From: Streptomyces umbrinus
GTDB lineage: Bacteria > Actinomycetota > Actinomycetes > Streptomycetales > Streptomycetaceae
NCBI RefSeq assembly: GCF_030817415.1
Contig: NZ_JAUSZI010000002.1
Location: forward strand, 1,860,001-1,924,000
Length of the DNA stretch: 64,000 nt
Direction of reading: 5' to 3'
This document shows positions 9,198 through 17,625 of the stretch, piece after piece. A model generated the notes under the pieces. The model had not been told where the DNA came from. It worked only from the letters and a program-made list of their open reading frames with translations, and did not search any database. A program made the position numbers and the translations under genes. How positions within the stretch are numbered: the stretch's first letter is position 1; each line of letters starts with the position of its first letter.

Positions 9198-10874
9198 TCA
9201 GCCCATGAGGCTGTCGGCCGCCCACCAGGCGGCGGTGCTGCCGGGGAGGGTCCCGGGCGGGCAGGGACCGCTCGCGAGCAGCGGCGTGCCGGGGACCGGG
9301 GCGGGACAAGGGACATCGCCGAAGTTGACGGCGCACACCAGCCCGTCACCGCGGACGAAGGCCAGGACCTGCGGCGGGGACTCCAGCCAGCGCAGCGTCC
9401 CGTTGCCGAGCGACGGCAGGCTCGCGCGCAGCCGAAGCGCGTCGTGGTAGAGGTGCCAGAAGGAACCGGGGTCGGCCATGAGCCGTTCGGTGGTGTGCGC
9501 GGCGAACCACGTGGGCTGGGGCAGCCACGGCTTGGCGACGCCTTCGCCCGAGGTGAAACCGAACGGGGACATGTGCCCCGACCACGGCAGTGGTACGCGG
9601 CAGCCGTCGCGGATTCCCACACGGCTGCCGCTGCGGTGGAAGATCGGGTCGGTGAGCACCTCGTCCGGCAGGTCGACGACCTCCGGCAGACCGAGCTCCT
9701 CGCCCTGGTAGACGTAGGCGGCGCCGGGCAGCGAGAGCATCAGCAGCGCGGCGGCGCGAGCGCGGGCCGCGGCCGCGTACCGGGTGACGGTGCGGACCTG
9801 GTCGTGGTTGTTGAGCACCCAGGTGATGGTCGAGCCGGTGTCGGCGATGTCCCGCAGGGCGTCCTGGATGACCCGGCGGAAGACGGCGGCGTCCCACGGG
9901 GCCGTCAACATGTGGAAGAAGAACGCCTGATGGAGCTCGTCCGGGCGGACGTAGGCGGCCTGCTCGGCCGGGGTGCGTACGGACACCTCTCCGACGAGCA
10001 GCCGGTCGATGCCGTCCCGTGCGGTGTACTCCTCGCAGACGGCTCGCCAAGTGCGCCAGACACCGTGCGTCTCGGGCTGGTTCCACGCCAGGGGGTTGAC
10101 CGTGTCGCGGGCCCGCGCGTCGGCTGCCGGGTCCGGGGAGTCCGGCAGTCCGGGATGCTTGAAGAGGCCGGTGGCCACGTCGATGCGGAACCCGTCGACA
10201 CCGCGGTCCAGCCAGAACCGCAGCACCTGCTCGAAGTAGCCGCCGACCTCGGGGTTGCGCCAGTTCAGGTCGGGCTGCTCCGGCCCGAACAGGTGCAGAT
10301 ACCACTGGCCCGGCGTCCCGTCGGGCTCGGTGACCCGGGTCCAGGCGGGTCCGCCGAACATGGAGTGCCAGTTGTTGGGCGGCAGTTCGCCACCTGCGCC
10401 ACGGCCCTCGGCGAAGTGGAAGCGGCATCGGGCCGGGCCGCCGTCCGGGCCTTCGGCCAGGGCCTGAAGGAACCACGGGTGCTTGCTGGAGCAGTGGTTG
10501 GGGACGATGTCGATGAGCACCTTGAACCCCTGGCGGTGCGCGTCGTCCACCAGGCGGCCGAACTCCGCCAGGTCTCCGTAGACCGGGTCCACGTCGCAGT
10601 AGTCGGCGACGTCGTAGCCGTGGTCGTACTGCGGCGAAGGATAGAACGGGTTGAGCCAGATGCCGTCGACACCGAGTCGCTTGAGGTACGGCAGGCCCGC
10701 ACGGACACCGGCCAGGTCGCCGATGCCGTCCCCGGTGCTGTCGAGGAAGCTACGGACGTACACCTCGTAGATGACGGCCGTGCGCCACCACTGCTGTTGC
10801 GCGGTGTGCTCGGACCGCTCGGAGGGGCTCGGTTCGTTCTGTACCGGGCCGTCGTCGACGAACGCGTCGATCAT
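9198..10874 (-). CDS. GH13 alpha-glucosidase (oligo-1,6-glucosidase / AglA-like)
   Basis: 558 residues without a signal peptide, so it acts in the cytoplasm on imported sugar. The GH13 motifs are in order: WWRTAVIYEVYVRSFLDSTG, LIDIVPNHCSSKHPWF (region I), GFRIDVA with the nucleophile Asp (region II), RLLVGEV with the acid Glu (region III), and WVLNNHDQVR with the transition-state Asp (region IV). This motif set fits alpha-glucosidase subfamilies such as GH13_30 rather than alpha-amylases. It is followed by the importer genes and preceded by the ROK kinase, an uptake-hydrolysis-phosphorylation order. The start ATG at 10874 has only a weak ribosome site (AGGACG). Confidence 0.92.
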   Translation of the reverse strand: MIDAFVDDGPVQNEPSPSERSEHTAQQQWWRTAVIYEVYVRSFLDSTGDGIGDLAGVRAGLPYLKRLGVDGIWLNPFYPSPQYDHGYDVADYCDVDPVYGDLAEFGRLVDDAHRQGFKVLIDIVPNHCSSKHPWFLQALAEGPDGGPARCRFHFAEGRGAGGELPPNNWHSMFGGPAWTRVTEPDGTPGQWYLHLFGPEQPDLNWRNPEVGGYFEQVLRFWLDRGVDGFRIDVATGLFKHPGLPDSPDPAADARARDTVNPLAWNQPETHGVWRTWRAVCEEYTARDGIDRLLVGEVSVRTPAEQAAYVRPDELHQAFFFHMLTAPWDAAVFRRVIQDALRDIADTGSTITWVLNNHDQVRTVTRYAAAARARAAALLMLSLPGAAYVYQGEELGLPEVVDLPDEVLTDPIFHRSGSRVGIRDGCRVPLPWSGHMSPFGFTSGEGVAKPWLPQPTWFAAHTTERLMADPGSFWHLYHDALRLRASLPSLGNGTLRWLESPPQVLAFVRGDGLVCAVNFGDVPCPAPVPGTPLLASGPCPPGTLPGSTAAWWAADSLMG

Positions 10875-11091
10875 CGGGAAACCGTCCTGGGATGGGCGTG
10901 ATGGAAACCGGCCGCCGAGCGGGGCGGACGACGGCCGGAGGACAGAGCGCCGGATCCTGTGCCACGGAAGGCGCGCGGGGAGGCGGCTTGGCAGGAGGGG
11001 CGATGGAGCTGAGGGGCACGAATTCCTTCGGTGGGCGGAGCCGTGTCGCCGCCGCGCCGACGGACGGGACCGCCCGTCGGCGGGGCGGCAA

Positions 11092-11137
11092 GGCCGTTTC
11101 GCGGGGCGGCGACGCCCGCCGACGGGTGCGAAAGGCC
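11092..11137 (-). terminator. Hairpin after the ROK gene
   Basis: GGCCGTTTCGC and GCGAAAGGCC pair with one bulged base around a GC-rich loop, directly after the ROK stop codon. It lies in the 264-bp gap before the GH13 gene and could end or attenuate the ROK transcript. The rest of that gap (10875-11091) is GC-rich with no gene or clear promoter seen. Confidence 0.5.
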
Positions 11138-11138
11138 G

Positions 11139-12110
11139 TCAGATCGCTGATAACCGAGGTGGCGCCGAAGGCACGACGAGGGGCTGCGCCGTGGCGTTCA
11201 GGGCCGCCCCCATTGCGCCGGCGTACGGACCGAGCGCGGCGGCCAGGAGCGTCACCGGCCCGATCAGTCGCCGACGGTCACGCAGGGCCGGCTCGACGGC
11301 CGGCCGCATCATGTCGAAGGCTGGCGCGACCCCGCCGCCCACGACGACGGTCGAGAGGCCGAGTTGGGCCAGTACGCTCCCCAGCGCCGTGCCCACGGCC
11401 GTGGCGGCGGTGTCGAGGATCTTCCGGGCCGTGGCGTCGCCCGACCGGGCGGCTTGGACCAGGTCCTCGGGTGTTGGCGACCGGTCCTGGTTCCCGGTCC
11501 CGCGAGAGGCGAGGGCCCGGGACCAGGCGGTCGCCAGCGCCCGGCCGCCCGCCACCGTCTCCAGACAGCCGCGGGCCCCGCATCCGCAACGGTCACCGCC
11601 GGGCGCGGCGGTCATGTGCCCGATCTCGCCGATCCTGTCCCCGGGACCACGCAGGACGGTGCCGCCCAGGGCGATCGCACCGCCTATCCCGGTGCCCATG
11701 GTCATGAACACCACGTCGCTGTGGCCGCGCGCGGCGCCCAGGGCGAGTTCCGCCGAGGCGAACGCGCGTGCGTCATTCATCAGCAGGACGGGTTTCGCGG
11801 TCGCGCGCTCGAGCATGTCCGCCAGCGGGAAGTCCTGCCAGTCGCCGTCGAGGTTCGGGATGGTGGTGGTTGACCGCAGGGCTGGGCTCAGATGGCCGGG
11901 CAGCGCTACGCCGATGGCCTCGACGTTGCGCGCGGCGGCGATCTCGGCGATGGCCGCGGTGACCTGCGCCGGCCCGGCCGCCGGGGTAGGCAGTGTGCCC
12001 CGCGCGACGACGGCCGCGTCGGCGCGGTGCACCCACTTGATGTTCGTGCCCCCGATGTCCACCCCCAGGGCGGAACCTGCGGGGCGAGGACCGCTCCCGG
12101 TCGCGACCAT
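11139..12110 (-). CDS. ROK-family sugar kinase
   Basis: 323 residues, ATG at 12110 after AGGGAG. The N-terminus gives the ATP-binding DxGGTxxK motif (LGVDIGGTNIKWVHRADAAV) with no preceding winged helix, so this is a kinase and not a ROK repressor. The second phosphate motif is MGTGIGGAIALGG. The zinc-binding ROK signature reads GEIGHMTAAPGGDRCGCGAR then GCLE, with catalytic Asp in LLMNDARAF. It probably phosphorylates glucose or the sugar released by the neighbouring glucosidase. A GTATAGAC motif 26 bp upstream of the start ties it to the GntR regulator at 15285 (inference). Confidence 0.93.
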   Translation of the reverse strand: MVATGSGPRPAGSALGVDIGGTNIKWVHRADAAVVARGTLPTPAAGPAQVTAAIAEIAAARNVEAIGVALPGHLSPALRSTTTIPNLDGDWQDFPLADMLERATAKPVLLMNDARAFASAELALGAARGHSDVVFMTMGTGIGGAIALGGTVLRGPGDRIGEIGHMTAAPGGDRCGCGARGCLETVAGGRALATAWSRALASRGTGNQDRSPTPEDLVQAARSGDATARKILDTAATAVGTALGSVLAQLGLSTVVVGGGVAPAFDMMRPAVEPALRDRRRLIGPVTLLAAALGPYAGAMGAALNATAQPLVVPSAPPRLSAI

Positions 12111-12135
12111 GCGATCTCCCTGATCAGTACTGCCT

Positions 12136-12143
12136 GTATAGAC
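12136..12143. promoter_or_regulatory. Candidate GntR operator in front of the ROK gene
   Basis: GTATAGAC on the plus strand (GTCTATAC on the coding strand), 26 bp before the ROK start. The same octamer occurs at 15121-15128 and 15265-15272. The motif could also double as a -10 element. The remaining intergenic sequence (12144-12297) is unusually AT-rich for this DNA and has no gene. Confidence 0.5.
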
Positions 12144-12297
12144 TTATTGGAAGCTAGGCCGCCGCGAATCGTTCAGTCAATCAGTCGGGACGTAAAGAAT
12201 TTGAAAGAATGGCTGTTGGTTCAATGCGACGGTGCCCTCGACTGAGCCGTCGGCGGAGGCCAAAGACCTGTCTAGCCTTTTGACTCAGAAGTGGGGT

Positions 12298-13626
12298 TCA
12301 GCCGGGTGAGAGCAGGGCGCCGTCGGCTGTGAGGTGCTCGCGCAGTTCGACGGCGTCCACATCGCGGGGCCGGGATCCGGCGGAGACCGTCAGCGCCGCC
12401 GCCGTCCCCGCGGCCTGCCCCATCGCCATGCACTGCCCGATGGAACGGACCGAGGCGTGGGCGTCATGGGTGGCCGACAGGCACCGGCCCGCGACGAGTA
12501 GAGCGTCGACCCCGCGAGGGAGCAGGCATCGGTAGGGCACACCGTAGGTGCGGCCGGTGGGCGTCCGGTCACCGGAGCCGACGTACTGCCAGATCGTCCG
12601 CTGCCCGGCGGCATGGTCCTCGATCGGAGCGCCGCAGAGCGCGATGGTGTCCTCGAACTGGCGCGCCGTCAGGACGTCTTCCCTGCCCAGGACGTACTCG
12701 CCGATCAGGCGGCGGCTCTCCCGCACACCGATGCGCGGTGCGGACGCGATGGGGAAAGCCCGTTCATACCCCGGGACCTGTTCTCTGAGGAACCGTGTGT
12801 ACTCGACGACCTGGCGGCGTCCCTCCTGCTCGGCTGCCGAAAGCTGCCACGGGTCGGTCGGGTCGACGCCGCTCACACGGGTCACGTTGGTGTGGACGAC
12901 CCCGGGTTCGGTGGTCCGGTGGACGGACCCTTCGCGCCGGGGCAGTGCGTACGCTCCCGAGTCCGCGTGCAGAGACATCAGGCGGTGCAGTTCCGCCGTC
13001 GGGGTCGCCGCGGCGTCGACACCGGCGAGCCGGAAGGTCTGGGTGAGCGGTTGCACGACGCGGTCCTCGGCGGGCCGCTCCAGCGCCGCACCCGCGCGCC
13101 AGGCGATGTCGGCGTCGCCGCTGGCGTCGACGACCACCCTGCCGCGTATGTGCCCGGGGCCGGCGACCGTTTCGACGACCACTCCGAGGACGTTCTCCCC
13201 CTCCATCACCACCCGTGACGCACGGGCGTGGAACAGGACCCGCACCCCGGCAGAGCCGGTGAGTTCGTCCCACACGAGTTTGAGCGTCTCGGGATCGTAG
13301 GTGATGCCGGTGCCCGCGCCGTAGGTGTTGGGGCGTTCGAAGGCCGCCTTGCGATCGGTGAGCGCCTGGCACACCTCCCAGCCGACGCCGCCGACGACGC
13401 GGTCGCCCGTGCCGGGTGCGTAGAAACCGTAGAAGGTGTCCAGGACGCTTGCCCCGGTGCCGCCCAGGTGAGCGGCGCTCTCCACGAGCAGGGTGGAAGC
13501 GCCCCGACGGGCGGCCGCGACGGCTGCCGCGGAGCCCGCCGACCCGCCGCCGACGACCACCACATCGCCGTCCCACAGCAGCGGATGCCGCTCGGCCTGC
13601 GCCTGACTGACGCGTGCGCTGTTCAC
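12298..13626 (-). CDS. FAD-dependent oxidoreductase (FAD_oxidored family)
   Basis: 442 residues. The GTG start at 13626 overlaps the SDR stop (GTGA) and has GGAGGG upstream, so translation is coupled. The N-terminal Rossmann motif binds FAD (DVVVVGGGSAGSAAAVAAAR, then RGASTLLVE). A central GRVVVDASGDADIAWRAGA and a C-terminal LLVAGRCLSATHDAHASVR and MGQAAGTAAAL are characteristic of the FAD_oxidored family, whose members are mostly uncharacterised dehydrogenases in sugar or sulfate-ester clusters. The acceptor and substrate cannot be predicted. As third gene of the SIS-SDR-FAD triplet it may oxidise a sugar before lactone hydrolysis by the phosphotriesterase-family enzyme (inference). Confidence 0.9.
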   Translation of the reverse strand: MNSARVSQAQAERHPLLWDGDVVVVGGGSAGSAAAVAAARRGASTLLVESAAHLGGTGASVLDTFYGFYAPGTGDRVVGGVGWEVCQALTDRKAAFERPNTYGAGTGITYDPETLKLVWDELTGSAGVRVLFHARASRVVMEGENVLGVVVETVAGPGHIRGRVVVDASGDADIAWRAGAALERPAEDRVVQPLTQTFRLAGVDAAATPTAELHRLMSLHADSGAYALPRREGSVHRTTEPGVVHTNVTRVSGVDPTDPWQLSAAEQEGRRQVVEYTRFLREQVPGYERAFPIASAPRIGVRESRRLIGEYVLGREDVLTARQFEDTIALCGAPIEDHAAGQRTIWQYVGSGDRTPTGRTYGVPYRCLLPRGVDALLVAGRCLSATHDAHASVRSIGQCMAMGQAAGTAAALTVSAGSRPRDVDAVELREHLTADGALLSPG

Positions 13627-14315
13627 CTCAGGTGCCACCCTCCGTCTACAGGGACCACCGCACCGGTCGTGCGGGAGGAGGCGTCCGACAGCAGCCACAG
13701 GGCGGTGTCGGCGATCTCGTCGGGGCTGCAGGCCCGCGCACCGAGCGGCATCAACCGCGGCATCCGGTCCTGGATCGCGGGATCGGTCATGGCGCGTGCG
13801 GCCATCGGGGTGTCCACCAGGCCGGCCGCGACGATGTTGACGCGCACACCCTTGGGAGCCCCGGTGAACGCCGCCGAGCGCACCAGGGGGACCAGGGCGC
13901 CCTTCGCGCTGGCGTAGGCCGCGGTGAGGAAGTCTTCGTCCAGTGTGCTCGCCAGGGCCGAGCCGATGACGACGATCGACCCGCCCGAACCGGACAACTG
14001 CCGTAGGCCGGCGCGCAGCAGATAGAACACCGAGTCGAGGTCGACCCGGTGCACTTCGTGCCATGCCTCGTCGCTGCACTCGTCCACCGGTCCGTCGCCG
14101 AGACGCCGGCCGGACATGCCCACCGCGTGCACGATGCCGTCGAGACCGTCCAGTGCCTCGGCTGCTCGCGCCACCGCCGCGTCGGCACCCGCGGACCCGG
14201 TGATGTCGTACGTGTCACGGTCGGCCTCGAAGACCTGCACACCGGCGGCCCGAGCGGCGTTGACACACGCGGCGCCGATTCCGCCCTGAGCGCCGGCCAC
14301 CAGCAGGCGCCTCAC
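13623..14315 (-). CDS. Short-chain dehydrogenase/reductase (SDR)
   Basis: 230 residues with GTG at 14315 overlapping the SIS stop codon by GTGA. The cofactor motif is VAGAQGGIGAA (GxxxGxG), followed by an acidic residue in VFEADRDTY, suggesting NAD. The catalytic residues are present: Ser in VVIGSALAS and YASAK in AAYASAKGALVPLV. The C-terminus ends in the classical SDR segment TTGAVVPVDGGWHL. It is a little shorter than the usual 245-260 residues because the N-terminal half is compact. Its place between a sugar isomerase and an FAD oxidoreductase points to oxidation or reduction of a sugar carbonyl. Confidence 0.92.
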   Translation of the reverse strand: MRRLLVAGAQGGIGAACVNAARAAGVQVFEADRDTYDITGSAGADAAVARAAEALDGLDGIVHAVGMSGRRLGDGPVDECSDEAWHEVHRVDLDSVFYLLRAGLRQLSGSGGSIVVIGSALASTLDEDFLTAAYASAKGALVPLVRSAAFTGAPKGVRVNIVAAGLVDTPMAARAMTDPAIQDRMPRLMPLGARACSPDEIADTALWLLSDASSRTTGAVVPVDGGWHLR

Positions 14316-15091
14316 CGTGCACCGTCCGCGGTGCGCAGAGCGGCGGCGGAACGGCGGGCGAACTCGAGGTAGGCGCCCTCGAACAACTCGTTGCTGCGGT
14401 CCGCGCCGACCAGGCGGGAACTGGTGATGACCGGCGGCATGGCGCCCCGTTCGGCCAGCAGCTCGGCGACCCGGACCTTGATCTCGTTGACCACGGCGAC
14501 CGCGGTGAAGGTACTCACCGGGCCGACCGGAACGTCCAGGCCGGGGACCCGGCAGATGGCGTCGCCGACCGGCGAACCCAGGTCGATCACGACATCGGCG
14601 TGGTCGGCGAGCCGGGATCCGCTCGGATGCCGCGCTTCGGCGGCGTGCGTCTCCTGCAGCGACGTGGCCGCGATGACCGGCAGGCCCGCCTTCTTCGCGC
14701 CCATCGCCATTTCGATGGGGACGGCGTTGAGCCCGCTGACACTGAAGATGAACATGCTGTCCGCAGGGCGCAGCCGGAAATTGGCCAGGATCTGGTCGGC
14801 GAGCCCCTCGACTCGCTCGATGAACATCGCCTGCCGCTGTCCGTTGGCCCCCACCACCTGGGTGTGGAACGTCATCGAGAGCTCCACCAGCGGCTGGAAA
14901 CCGGGGTAGGAGCCGTAGCGGGGAAAGAACTCCTCCACCGGCATGCGCGAATGACCGGTGCCGAAGGTGTAGACGACGCCGTCGTCGGCGATCGACCTGG
15001 CGGCGATCTGGGCCGCGGCCTCGATCGCGCCGGCCTGGGACTCGGCAATCTGCTCGACGATCCCGACTGCGGTACGGATCCACGATGGCAC
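14312..15091 (-). CDS. SIS-domain phosphosugar-binding/isomerase protein (COG4821 type)
   Basis: 259 residues. I chose GTG at 15091 because GAGAGG lies upstream and the homologous part starts there (WIRTAVGIVEQIAESQAGAI). Upstream in-frame starts would place the operator motif inside the gene. The SIS domain shows VVYTFGTGHSRMPVEEFFPR, then FIFSVSGLNAVPIEMAMGAK and VIAATSLQETHAAEARHPSG, the pattern of COG4821 proteins, which bind or isomerise phosphorylated (often amino) sugars. It is first in an operon whose three genes overlap by four bases each. A GTATAGAC motif and an inverted repeat lie about 30 bp upstream. Confidence 0.9.
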   Translation of the reverse strand: MPSWIRTAVGIVEQIAESQAGAIEAAAQIAARSIADDGVVYTFGTGHSRMPVEEFFPRYGSYPGFQPLVELSMTFHTQVVGANGQRQAMFIERVEGLADQILANFRLRPADSMFIFSVSGLNAVPIEMAMGAKKAGLPVIAATSLQETHAAEARHPSGSRLADHADVVIDLGSPVGDAICRVPGLDVPVGPVSTFTAVAVVNEIKVRVAELLAERGAMPPVITSSRLVGADRSNELFEGAYLEFARRSAAALRTADGAR

Positions 15092-15118
15092 GTGCGGAAA
15101 CCTCTCGGTGCGAGGAGT

Positions 15119-15139
15119 ATGTATAGACAGGTAGTACAT
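15119..15139. promoter_or_regulatory. Candidate GntR operator in front of the SIS-SDR-FAD operon
   Basis: Contains GTATAGAC (15121-15128) inside the inverted repeat ATGTA...TACAT (15119-15123 and 15135-15139). It sits about 28 bp before the SIS start codon. Confidence 0.5.
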
Positions 15140-15256
15140 GCCGGACGCTAGAGTGACGACCGGCACCACGTCAAGCATCAGAACTGGCTGATCTTCGGTT
15201 CCGACCGAGCGCGACAGGTGTGGACGCACATCGAGGGACGGCCTATGCTGCAAGGC

Positions 15257-15272
15257 GTATACCGGTATAGAC
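15257..15272. promoter_or_regulatory. Candidate GntR autoregulatory operator
   Basis: GTATACCGGTATAGAC contains a 12-bp perfect palindrome (TATACCGGTATA) and the shared GTATAGAC octamer. It ends just before the AAAGGAG ribosome site of the GntR gene. It differs by one base from the GTCTAGAC core of DasR/NagR-type (HutC-subfamily) sites. Confidence 0.55.
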
Positions 15273-15284
15273 AAAGGAGAAAAC

Positions 15285-15989
15285 GTGGCTCGGCGGCCCA
15301 TGCCGCGACATGAAGCAGTCGAACGGCACATCCGCAGTCGGATCGCGGGGCTGAACCCCGGAGATCAGATCGAGTCCGACGCGGAACTGTGTGATCTGTT
15401 CCAAGTCAGCCGGATGACCGTCAGGCAGGCGACCCAGCGCCTGGTCGGCGAAGGCGTGATCTACCGGATCTCCGGCGTCGGCACCTTCGTCGGGGAACCG
15501 CAGGTCCACCGCCAGATGGGCCAACTGCGCTCCTTCACCGAGGAGATGGCCCTGCGCGGCATGACCGTGTCGTCGACTGTCCTGACAAGTGAACTGCGCG
15601 TGGGCAGTCAGGAGGAGATCACCGCGCTCAGGCTCGCGCCCCAGTCCAACGTCGTTCACGTGCGACGGCTGCGGTTGGCCGACGACCAGCCGATGGCGAT
15701 CGAGAACGTCGTCCTGCCACCGTCCTGCGCCTGGCTGTTGGGCGAGGACCTGACCCATGGCTCGCTCCATCAGGCGCTCACCGACAAGGGATTCACCCCC
15801 ACGCGCGCGACCGGCACGCAGATAGCGGCCATCGCCACCGAAGACGACGCCGCCCTCCTGGACCTGCCCATCGGTGCGCCCATTTTTGTCGAGCGCCGAC
15901 TGATCACCACCGCTGACGGCACACCCGTCGAACTCACCGAATCCCGTTACGCGGGTTCCCGTTTCGTGTTCCACATCGAACTGGCCTAG
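15285..15989 (+). CDS. GntR-family regulator, HutC subfamily (UTRA domain)
   Basis: 234 residues from GTG at 15285 with AAAGGAG six bases upstream. The N-terminal winged helix reads DAELCDLFQVSRMTVRQATQ then RLVGEGVIYRISGVGTFV. After a linker, residues about 90-230 form a UTRA effector domain (LRLAPQSNVVHVRRLRLADD, IENVVLPPSCAWLL, PVELTESRYAGSRFVFHIEL). Subfamily members such as DasR sense phosphorylated amino sugars or sugars. It is divergent from the SIS operon and 84 bp upstream of the phosphotriesterase-family gene. The recurring GTATAGAC motif suggests it controls itself, the SIS operon and the ROK gene (inference). Confidence 0.93.
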   Translation: MARRPMPRHEAVERHIRSRIAGLNPGDQIESDAELCDLFQVSRMTVRQATQRLVGEGVIYRISGVGTFVGEPQVHRQMGQLRSFTEEMALRGMTVSSTVLTSELRVGSQEEITALRLAPQSNVVHVRRLRLADDQPMAIENVVLPPSCAWLLGEDLTHGSLHQALTDKGFTPTRATGTQIAAIATEDDAALLDLPIGAPIFVERRLITTADGTPVELTESRYAGSRFVFHIELA

Positions 15990-16073
15990 CCGCTTCGGCT
16001 CGGACCACCGGTCGCGTGCCGGATCCCCTCGCAGGGGCACCGAAGAGGGCGGTACCCGAAAGGAGAAACAGCC

Positions 16074-17024
16074 TTGCCTGTCGTCGAGACCGTCCTGGGC
16101 CCTGTCGCCGTTCACGAACTCGGCGAGGTGGATGCTCACGAGCACGTCTTCCTGCGCACCCCGGTCAACCCGGGTGACGAGTTTCTCGACACCGACAAGG
16201 CGGCGGCCGAGCTCCTGCGTGTCGCGGCAAGCGGCATTCGTACCGTCGTCGACCTGACACCGGTCGGCCTGGGACGCCACCCAGGCCAACTCGCCGAGGC
16301 CTCCCGCACGAGCGGGATCCACGTGGTCGCCGCGACCGGCTTCCACCGAAGCGCGCACTATCCGGCCGCCCACTGGGCCCGCCACGCCGACGACGCGACG
16401 CTTCTCGACGTACTCCTGGACGACCTGCGGGTTGGCATGGACAGTCACGACTGGGACTTTCCGCGCCCCATGCCCAGCCCACACAAGGCCGGCGTCATCA
16501 AACTCGGAGCCTCGTACCACCGGATCGACCGCCATGAGGAGCGCTGGTTCGCCGCTGGAGCGGCGGCGGCCCGGAGCACGGGAGTGGCCGTGGCGGTGCA
16601 CACCGAGATCGGGACCGCCGCGCACGCCGCCCTGGATCTCCTGGACAAGCACGGCGTCCCGGCTGGACGGGTCCTGCTGGCCCACACCGACCGCAACCCC
16701 GATCCGGAACTCCACCTCGACCTGATCGCCCGGGGCGCGTACCTCGTCTACGACACGATCGGGCGGATCAAGTACCGGCCGGACTCGGTTGTCCTCGACC
16801 TCATCGAGCGCATGGCCGAGGCCGGCAAGCTGGGCCAGATCTGCTTGGGGACCGACGTCGGACGCAAGTCCTCGCTCAACGCCTACGGTGGTGGCCCGGG
16901 CATGGACGTGCTCGGCAGGGACTTCGTCCCGCGGCTGCGTCGGCGTCTGGGCCACCAGGCGGTCGAGACCGTGCTGCGATATGCCCCCCAGGCACTGCTG
17001 GCCAAAGAGACCTCCGCCACGTGA
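16074..17024 (+). CDS. Phosphotriesterase-family metal-dependent hydrolase (probable sugar lactonase)
   Basis: 316 residues. TTG at 16074 is the start, since AAAGGAG lies nine bases upstream and no ATG or GTG fits. The binuclear metal ligands are visible: HEH in GEVDAHEHVF, the bridging Lys in GVIKLGASY, His in VAVHTEIG, His in VLLAHTDRN and Asp in LGTDVGRKS. The family (PHP/PTE) contains few true phosphotriesterases; most cluster-linked members open lactones, including phosphorylated aldonolactones. Beside a sugar dehydrogenase set and a GntR regulator, a sugar-lactone hydrolase is the best guess. It is the last intact gene before the right end of the island. Confidence 0.9.
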   Translation: MPVVETVLGPVAVHELGEVDAHEHVFLRTPVNPGDEFLDTDKAAAELLRVAASGIRTVVDLTPVGLGRHPGQLAEASRTSGIHVVAATGFHRSAHYPAAHWARHADDATLLDVLLDDLRVGMDSHDWDFPRPMPSPHKAGVIKLGASYHRIDRHEERWFAAGAAAARSTGVAVAVHTEIGTAAHAALDLLDKHGVPAGRVLLAHTDRNPDPELHLDLIARGAYLVYDTIGRIKYRPDSVVLDLIERMAEAGKLGQICLGTDVGRKSSLNAYGGGPGMDVLGRDFVPRLRRRLGHQAVETVLRYAPQALLAKETSAT

Positions 17025-17103
17025 GTGCCTGCCAGTCCAGCACTCGACGCCCATAGCGCTTCGGAATGGCTTCACTGGTGCTGAGCTTGGGATCTGGCTG
17101 TCG
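17025..17103. other. Short gene-free stretch after the hydrolase gene
   Basis: No gene, hairpin or promoter was recognised between the hydrolase stop and the transposase remnant. Between the remnant and the tRNA (17241-17450) there is also no gene; that stretch includes the probable tRNA terminator (GCGAAG/CTTCGC at 17432-17446 and a GGGGGCCCTTTT run on the minus strand). Confidence 0.4.
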
Positions 17104-17240
17104 TCAGCCAGCTTGCCGGTACTCGTTGATGAGGCCGCCAACGGCCTCGTGGCGTTCAATCCGAGCCGTTGGCGGACGGGGATGGCAGTGGTCGTTCGGG
17201 GCGAGTTGGTTTCTGCCTTGGTGGGGCCTGTGGTTTGAAG
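17104..17240 (-). pseudogene. IS3/IS481-type integrase-core transposase, C-terminal remnant
   Basis: The minus-strand frame reads SNHRPHQGRNQLAP and ends TARIERHEAVGGLINEYRQA then G-stop. This is the typical end of a Streptomyces rve-type transposase (HRPH...R-R-x-V-L-G-G-L-I-N-E-Y-x-x-A). Only about 45 codons survive and the catalytic residues are missing. It lies 210 bp inside the right-hand att copy. Confidence 0.65.
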
Positions 17241-17450
17241 TGACATACGCAGCACAGAGGAGCTTTCGGCGCAGGAACCCCGACCAGGCCTCCGACAGAC
17301 CCGCAGTCATCTTCTCCAAACCCAGCAACGGCCTCTTCGCCGGCCTCCGAGTAAAGCTGCCGATGAGCGGCATGCTCACCCCCGAAGCCGGAAGCGACCC
17401 ACACGAAAAGGGCCCCCACAGGCTCTCGCCTGCGAAGACCCTTCGCACCG

Positions 17451-17524
<74 letters not shown>

Positions 17525-17625
17525 ATGCGCTTCCTCGCGGCAGAACCGCGTGATCGCGCAAACAGAACACTACCCCACACCCGGTGCTGCTTCGAAGGTG
17601 GCGTGGGGCGAGGGACAATCGGTGC

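Noticed and set aside
9198..10874. Trehalose synthase or secreted alpha-amylase for the GH13 gene
   Set aside because: No signal peptide, no C-terminal kinase or starch-binding domain, and motif context plus importer and ROK neighbours fit an intracellular alpha-glucosidase.
12190..12215. TCGGGACG...ATTTGAA near 12200 resembles the start of the duplicated tRNA-Pro end
   Set aside because: Only about 15 scattered matches with an offset, too weak to call a third att site.
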